This document shows, piece after piece, positions 6,242-9,740 of a stretch of DNA of 9,740 bases. This DNA comes from Planctomycetales bacterium. GTDB taxonomy: Bacteria > Planctomycetota > Phycisphaerae > SM23-33. Under the pieces are notes generated by a model. It did not search any database. It worked only from the letters and a program-made list of their open reading frames with translations, and was not told the origin of the DNA. The translations under genes were made by a program, and so were the position numbers. The stretch lies in NCBI GenBank assembly GCA_030631125.1, contig DAOVLS010000066.1, positions 1 to 9,740 on the forward strand, given 5' to 3'. Numbering within the stretch: position 1 is the stretch's first letter; the number at the start of each line of letters is the position of its first letter.

Positions 6242-6311
6242 GTAGGGCGGACCAACCGGCCCGCCGAACGCCAGTAGAACATTTGCCGGTGGGCCGGTTG
6301 GCCCACCCTAC
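6242..6311. repeat. Intergenic palindromic repeat, copy 2
   Basis: The arms 6242-6266 and 6287-6311 are 25 nt each and pair with three imperfections around a 20-nt loop. The ends GTAGGG and CCCTAC and the GGCCC/GGGCC core match copy 1 (94-170). The element fills the 72-bp gap between the third GNAT and the SDR gene, and its terminal CTAC gives the GNAT its stop codon (TAG on the minus strand). Two of the three imperfections become G-U pairs if read as minus-strand RNA, so it would fold well in the operon mRNA. Confidence 0.85.
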
Positions 6312-6790
6312 TGTGGCTTTTTTTCAATCCGCATTGAGTAATGAATCGACCTTGCAAGTTCCTCGAAGCCGTTTTTTTCGTACACTCTCCGAGCGGCCTT
6401 GTCGTGGAGCAGCGTGCCTACGCGGGCTATTTTGACGCCTTCGCTGCGAAAATGATCGAGCACCCATTTATTCATGGCCGAGCCTATGCCCCGTCCCTGA
6501 TACTCCGGGTCAACGGCGTTGTCCTGCACGTGGCCGACCGCGTCTTCGGCGTCTATCGTGAACGAGGCGTATCCGACGACCTTATCGTCCTCGACGGCGA
6601 CGACGACGTTATCCGGAATCTTGCCAAAGAGGGCCTGCACCTCGTCGGCCTTTCTTTCCTTCCAGCCTTTTTGGCCGATAATGCCGTAGCGGTCTTCCAG
6701 GATTTTGTGCACGGTAACGTCGCCCCAGGCCGTTTCGGTAATGGCGACGATTCGCTCCATGTCATCGGGTTTCATTTTTCTGATTTGCAT
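6308..6790 (-). CDS. GNAT-family N-acetyltransferase
   Basis: This 160-residue GNAT has the signature QGRGIGSAMNKW (98-109) as its acetyl-CoA motif A, preceded by HVQDNAVDPEY. It ends with DKAARRVYEKNGFEE (130-144), the motif B region with the conserved Tyr. The frame stays open to 6991, but the first 67 residues would overlap the GH4 gene in another register and look nothing like a GNAT. ATG 6790 has GGAG a few bases upstream and lies 17 bp after the GH4 stop, so it is the likely start. The stop codon is provided by the end of palindromic repeat copy 2, so the last codons may differ from those of relatives. A run of seven A (seen on the minus strand) just before the stop is a possible site of slippage. 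It is cotranscribed with the GH4 gene. The acceptor is unknown. Confidence 0.85.
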   Translation of the reverse strand: MQIRKMKPDDMERIVAITETAWGDVTVHKILEDRYGIIGQKGWKERKADEVQALFGKIPDNVVVAVEDDKVVGYASFTIDAEDAVGHVQDNAVDPEYQGRGIGSAMNKWVLDHFRSEGVKIARVGTLLHDKAARRVYEKNGFEELARSIHYSMRIEKKPQ

Positions 6791-6807
6791 TGGTTCTCCG
6801 GTCGGCG

Positions 6808-8199
6808 TCAGAATCCCGGCAGGAAGTCTTTCTCGGCTTTGAAGAGTTCTTCGGTCATTTGTTGTATTTCGGCGGGGCAGCAGACCGCTGCCGTCAGCGG
6901 ATCGAGCATCAGCGCGTGCGTAGCCATTTCGCGGCTGCGGTGGATGCAGGCATCGGCGGCAAGGTCGAACATCCGCATGTTCGCGTCGCACAGCCCCGCC
7001 AGTTGTGGCTCAAGTCTGCCGAAGTGCGTCGGCGTTATCCCTCGCCTGTCGCATACGCAGGCGACCTCGACGACGCCGTCCTGCGGGAGGTTTGTAATCA
7101 GGCCTGTGTTGGGCACGTTGCCGTAGATGATGAACGGGCGGTTGGTCTCCGTCGCCTCAATGATGGAACTGGCGTACTCCCATGAACGCTCAAGAACCAG
7201 CTCGATCTTCCCGTCGATGACGTCCCGGCGGCGCTGGTCGCACTCCTTCCGCCATTTCGGCCAGTTGTCGGCGTAGAAACTGCTCTGACCTCGATATTCA
7301 TTTCGGCAGTATTTCTTAATCAGTTCGGGCCTCTTGCGATAGTACGGCACGTACTCGCTGAAGTGCCCGCTGGATTCGGTAACGAACCGTCCGAAGTAGT
7401 GCATCATGTCGAAGCGGATCGGGTCGGCTTCCCAGATTTCGGGCTTCCCGCTCCGCTCGAACAGCAGCGGGTAGAGGTCTTCGCCGTTTCGGCTCAACTC
7501 GGTGAACCACGCCATGTGATTTATCCCCGCGCATCTCCAGGTCATCTCGGCATAGGGAATTTCCATGCAATCAGCGAGCAAATGGCTGGTGCCCTGGACG
7601 CTGTGGCAGAGGCCGACGACCTTGGCCGAACTCGCGCGGGCGGCGGCGAGGCACATGATGCTCATCGGGTTGGTGTAGTTGAGCACCCACGCCGACGGGC
7701 AAAGTTCCTCGACGTCGGCGAGCACCTCCAGGAATACCGGTACGGTCCGCAATGCCTTGAAAAGCCCGCCCGGACCGATCGTGTCGCCGATGCACTGGTC
7801 AACGCCGTACCGCAACGGAATACCGTTATCGTAATGAACGCAGTCAGCGCCGCTGACTTCGATGCAGTTGATGATGTAGTCTGCGCCGGGGAGGACTTCA
7901 CGCCGCTCGGTAGTGGCCGTAACCGTCCAGCTTCCGGACTTTCCCATCCGCTCGATTACGATTTTGGTCAAGGCTTCGGCCATCTCCAGGCGCTCGAGGT
8001 CAATATCGACCAGTGCGAATTCGCCTTCATCAGCACCGCCGATATTAAGCACGTCCTTGGCCAGAGGCTCAAGAAACATGCTGCCTGCACCGAGGAATAC
8101 GACCTTCAACGGCCTGTCGATGCGGTCTTTGATACCGAGGTTCTCGGCCACTTTCACGTGAGCGGCGTGCCCCTGTTTGGTTGTGTCATGTTCCGTCAT
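6808..8199 (-). CDS. melA: GH4 alpha-galactosidase/alpha-glucosidase (MelA-like)
   Basis: A 463-residue glycoside hydrolase of family 4, which cleaves alpha-glycosides by an NAD+- and divalent-metal-dependent oxidation/elimination mechanism. The NAD-binding loop is VFLGAGSMF (34-42). The metal-binding Cys198 lies in GLCHSVQGT, and RCAGINHMAWF (222-232) carries the conserved His228. SSGHFSEYVPYYRK (276-289) and PFIIYGNVPN (355-364) are hallmarks of the MelA branch, as is NLPQDGVVEVACVCD (370-384). Length fits MelA (about 450) with a roughly 30-residue N-terminal extension. It is cytoplasmic, with no signal peptide, so it probably acts on an imported sugar. ATG 8199 is 8 nt after GGGAG; TTG 8202 is an alternative. 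It follows the AAC(3)-like gene by 19 bp. No sugar transporter is visible nearby. Galactosidase is favoured over glucosidase or galacturonidase on motif similarity recalled from memory. Confidence 0.9.
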   Translation of the reverse strand: MTEHDTTKQGHAAHVKVAENLGIKDRIDRPLKVVFLGAGSMFLEPLAKDVLNIGGADEGEFALVDIDLERLEMAEALTKIVIERMGKSGSWTVTATTERREVLPGADYIINCIEVSGADCVHYDNGIPLRYGVDQCIGDTIGPGGLFKALRTVPVFLEVLADVEELCPSAWVLNYTNPMSIMCLAAARASSAKVVGLCHSVQGTSHLLADCMEIPYAEMTWRCAGINHMAWFTELSRNGEDLYPLLFERSGKPEIWEADPIRFDMMHYFGRFVTESSGHFSEYVPYYRKRPELIKKYCRNEYRGQSSFYADNWPKWRKECDQRRRDVIDGKIELVLERSWEYASSIIEATETNRPFIIYGNVPNTGLITNLPQDGVVEVACVCDRRGITPTHFGRLEPQLAGLCDANMRMFDLAADACIHRSREMATHALMLDPLTAAVCCPAEIQQMTEELFKAEKDFLPGF

Positions 8200-8218
8200 C
8201 AATTTTTCTCCCGTAGCA

Positions 8219-9088
8219 TTAATATTTCAGTGCCGGCGAGTTCGGCTTGAGGCAGTTGTTCTGTTCGTCCCAGTCCGATTCCGTGGTGAAATCCGTCCAT
8301 CCGGGCCCCATCGTACACTTGCTGCAAGGCCCGAAGCCGCCGATGCCGTTCTTGATGATGTTCGTAATCACGTCGAAACAGTCCGGCGCAAGCCGGAAGA
8401 ACAACACCCGGCACGGGCCGATGTGGTCCTCGACGTGGACCTTGCTCATCTCGTCGGTGTATAACGGCCTGACGACGTCGAAGATCGGGCATTGTCCCTC
8501 CCGGCAGCGCCACGTCCGCCCTTCGACCATCCTGCCGTCAGGCAGTTTCATCGGCATCGCTTCGGCTCGCTTGCTTAAACACCTCAGGTTGTGAAACGAT
8601 TCGACCGCGTGGTGATAAGTATTGGCGCGGTACGTCGCCCCCAGCATCAGCGCATATCCGCCGTCGGTAGCCAGCAGGCCCAGCGGCGATTCAGGCCCCA
8701 TCGTCAGCGTGCGGTGGTGATTCTCGGTGTATCGTTTGGCGTTTTTGCCCCAGGCCGCGAATGAGTGCGTGGGGTTCAGACTGCGCAGGACTCCCTCCTG
8801 GCGCCAGAACAACTCTGCAATCGCCCCGCTGGCCGTCGGCGTCGTGAGCGGGTCAAAGTATCCCGGCTTGCCTTCCCTGAAGGGCGCTCCGTGATTGAAC
8901 GACGGCATCAGGATTGTCCCTTCCGGCGTAACCACCTCCATCACCGCCTCCATGACCGACCGCGCGCGGACCCCCCGCCCGAAGGCCTTAAGCGACGAAT
9001 GTACTACCACACCGCAACCGGCCTTCAGACCGACTCGCCGCAGGCCGGCAATTATCTCATCTTTGCTAACCGTAGGGGTTTGTGGCAT
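8219..9088 (-). CDS. AAC(3)-family N-acetyltransferase (Antibiotic_NAT fold)
   Basis: This 289-residue protein belongs to the aminoglycoside 3-N-acetyltransferase superfamily, which transfers acetyl from acetyl-CoA to an amino group of aminoglycosides or other amino sugars. Visible motifs are VVVHSSLKAFGRG (27-39), GTILMPSF (57-64), LRSLNPTHSFAAWG (101-114) and NTYHHAVE (156-163), with the expected catalytic His at 159/160. The C-terminal part is unusual: it contains Cys195, Cys200, Cys226, Cys237 and the pair CSKC (255-258), which suggests a metal-binding addition. Start ATG 9088 has GGAG at 9-nt spacing and is the first gene of the minus-strand operon. With a GH4 glycosidase directly downstream, a role on amino-sugar glycoconjugates is as likely as antibiotic resistance. 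Confidence 0.85.
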   Translation of the reverse strand: MPQTPTVSKDEIIAGLRRVGLKAGCGVVVHSSLKAFGRGVRARSVMEAVMEVVTPEGTILMPSFNHGAPFREGKPGYFDPLTTPTASGAIAELFWRQEGVLRSLNPTHSFAAWGKNAKRYTENHHRTLTMGPESPLGLLATDGGYALMLGATYRANTYHHAVESFHNLRCLSKRAEAMPMKLPDGRMVEGRTWRCREGQCPIFDVVRPLYTDEMSKVHVEDHIGPCRVLFFRLAPDCFDVITNIIKNGIGGFGPCSKCTMGPGWTDFTTESDWDEQNNCLKPNSPALKY

Positions 9089-9186
9089 TTATTACTTCTC
9101 CGTGATTAATTAATACTTCTACGGACATTCTATTAGCGCAACTGCCGATGCGAAAAGCAAAAGTAAAAAAACAAAGAGGCATCTTA

Positions 9187-9216
9187 TTGGTAGAGCCGAA
9201 TCATATATGGTAAAAT
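9187..9216 (+). promoter_or_regulatory. Possible promoter for the MNT gene
   Basis: TTGGTA (9187-9192) and TAAAAT (9211-9216) are 18 bp apart on the plus strand, 44 bp before the nucleotidyltransferase ATG. The intergenic region is AT-rich and also holds a divergent promoter candidate that overlaps this one. Confidence 0.35.
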
Positions 9217-9227
9217 ATTACTGATAA
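9200..9227 (-). promoter_or_regulatory. Possible promoter for the AAC(3)/GH4/GNAT/SDR operon
   Basis: Read on the minus strand, TTATCA (9227-9222) and TATGAT (9205-9200) are separated by 16 bp, about 110 bp before the AAC(3)-like start. A TTGACA (9237-9232) lies just upstream but is too far from this -10. The overlap with the plus-strand promoter candidate means the two transcripts may compete. Confidence 0.35.
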
Positions 9228-9260
9228 TAGTTGTCAACGCGATTATATGGATAGGGTGTT

Positions 9261-9581
9261 ATGGACTCTGAAAATATCCTGCGGGATGTAATAGGTAGAA
9301 TTCGGCGCATCGCGCAGCCGGAGAAGATCGTCCTTTTCGGCAGCAGAGCGCTGGGGAATACACGTCCCGACAGCGACTTTGACCTGCTGGTGATCAAGCA
9401 TTCGAGCCGTCCTCGATATCGGCGAGCCGGTCCGATCTATGCCGCCCTTGCGGACATCCCTGCCGAGGTGGAGGTGGTGGTCTATACGCCGGAAGAGATA
9501 AACGAGTGGAGCAATGTTCCGCAAGCCTTCATCACAACGGCTCTGCACGAAGGAAAGGTGCTGTATGAAAGAAAAACATGA
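9261..9581 (+). CDS. Minimal nucleotidyltransferase (MNT), HEPN/MNT antitoxin type
   Basis: A 106-residue nucleotidyltransferase-fold protein of the size of MntA-type antitoxins, which transfer AMP from ATP to a tyrosine of the partner HEPN toxin. The active-site pattern is FGSRALGN (26-33) followed by DSDFD (37-41), with Asp39 and Asp41 as metal ligands. A third acidic residue is likely Glu71 in EVEVVVYTPEE. The N-terminal ILRDVIGRI and the PQAFITTALHEGKVLYE ending match this family. The start has AGGG a few bases upstream. The expected HEPN partner begins at 9565 with the usual short overlap, but it is broken, so this protein is probably an orphan or relic antitoxin. Confidence 0.85.
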   Translation: MDSENILRDVIGRIRRIAQPEKIVLFGSRALGNTRPDSDFDLLVIKHSSRPRYRRAGPIYAALADIPAEVEVVVYTPEEINEWSNVPQAFITTALHEGKVLYERKT

Positions 9582-9648
9582 TCTGGTGCGAGGTGCCATC
9601 CAACGCCGTGAACTGTTTCGGATGATTTTTGTTTGTAACCAATTGTGA
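9565..9648 (+). pseudogene. Truncated HEPN-domain toxin remnant
   Basis: ATG 9565 overlaps the MNT gene by 17 bp and has GGAAAGG (9552-9558) at 6-nt spacing, the normal arrangement for an MNT-HEPN pair. The first residues MKEKHDLVRG match the usual N-terminus of HEPN partners, which continues with Trp-Leu and a long helix. Here the frame instead reads AIQRRELFRM and stops at 9646-9648 after 27 codons. Homology therefore ends near 9594, most simply by insertion of foreign DNA. The rest of the toxin may lie beyond the window or be lost. Confidence 0.6.
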
Positions 9649-9658
9649 CTAATAAAGA

Positions 9659-9714
9659 AAGGACTCTCTTGCCGATGATAATCGTGTCGCGACCAATATC
9701 GGAAAGGAGTCCTT
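9659..9714 (+). promoter_or_regulatory. Hairpin masking the RBS of the next gene
   Basis: AAGGACTC (9659-9666) pairs with GAGTCCTT (9707-9714), and within it CCGAT (9672-9676) pairs with ATCGG (9698-9702). The 3' arm includes part of the strong ribosome site GGAAAGGAG (9701-9709), and the ATG at 9715 follows directly. Such hairpins protect some transposase genes from read-through translation (for example IS10); whether this is a transposase cannot be seen. Confidence 0.5.
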
Positions 9715-9740
9715 ATGAAACACTCAAACAAGAGTGCACA
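9715..9740 (+). CDS. 5' end of an unidentified gene (partial)
   Basis: An ATG preceded by AAAGGAG at 5-nt spacing opens a frame that reads MKHSNKSA and leaves the window. Eight residues are too few to name a family. The break in the HEPN gene about 120 bp upstream, and the RBS-masking hairpin, make a transposase of an inserted element the leading guess. An ordinary gene is not excluded. Confidence 0.4.

Noticed and set aside
6791..6991. N-terminal extension of the third GNAT
   Set aside because: It overlaps the end of the GH4 gene in another register, is Arg/Pro-rich and unlike a GNAT; ATG 6790 has a good RBS.
6341..7126. 261-codon plus-strand frame
   Set aside because: It lies wholly antisense to the well-supported third GNAT and the GH4 gene, has no RBS and no recognisable motif.
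7363..8250. 295-codon plus-strand frame
   Set aside because: It is antisense to the GH4 gene, whose catalytic motifs are intact; long antisense frames are expected in such codon usage.
9151..9178. A-rich tract (T-rich on the minus strand) as a terminator
   Set aside because: No stable GC-rich hairpin precedes it on either strand.
9243..9731. 162-codon minus-strand frame
   Set aside because: It runs antisense across the MNT gene, the HEPN remnant and the hairpin; composition is not protein-like.

Overview
The window is bacterial chromosomal DNA with tightly packed genes. Several traits lean towards a Planctomycetota/Phycisphaerae-type genome: an ECF sigma factor with a very long C-terminal extension, a MelA-like GH4 glycosidase, intergenic palindromes of the GTAGGSTGGGCCG type, and an MNT/HEPN pair. 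This assignment is an inference; no rRNA or phylogenetic marker is present. I see no tRNA, rRNA, CRISPR array or prophage gene.

Layout. Positions 1-189 are intergenic and hold a large imperfect palindrome. Positions 190-2567 (minus strand) hold an ECF sigma factor fused to a roughly 340-residue domain resembling the C39-like/BtrH_N fold, followed with a 19-bp overlap by a HAD-family hydrolase. Positions 2568-2910 are a divergent control region. It has a minus-strand promoter for the sigma gene and a good plus-strand promoter that starts a roughly 200-nt leader. The leader has a possible multibranch fold, a 9-bp candidate antiterminator, a mutually exclusive intrinsic terminator, and then the RBS of the next gene. 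This attenuator or riboswitch-like leader is the most interesting regulatory element here. Positions 2911-5478 (plus strand) are a compact four-gene operon: two SAM-dependent methyltransferases, a GNAT acetyltransferase and a RimJ/RimL-type GNAT.

Positions 9088 down to 5462 (minus strand) are a convergent four-gene operon: an AAC(3)-family N-acetyltransferase, a GH4 alpha-galactosidase-like glycosidase, a third GNAT and an SDR oxidoreductase. A second copy of the palindrome lies between the last two. The two operons overlap tail to tail by 17 bp. Positions 9089-9260 are a divergent promoter region. From 9261 (plus strand) there is a minimal nucleotidyltransferase (MNT antitoxin type). Its expected HEPN partner begins at 9565 but loses homology after about 10 codons, apparently because other DNA has been inserted. 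A new gene starts at 9715 behind a hairpin that masks its RBS and runs off the window.

Functionally, the two central operons contain four acyltransferases, two methyltransferases, a reductase and a glycosidase. This suggests modification of small molecules or glycoconjugates, possibly including antibiotic-like compounds. The sequence alone does not give any substrate.
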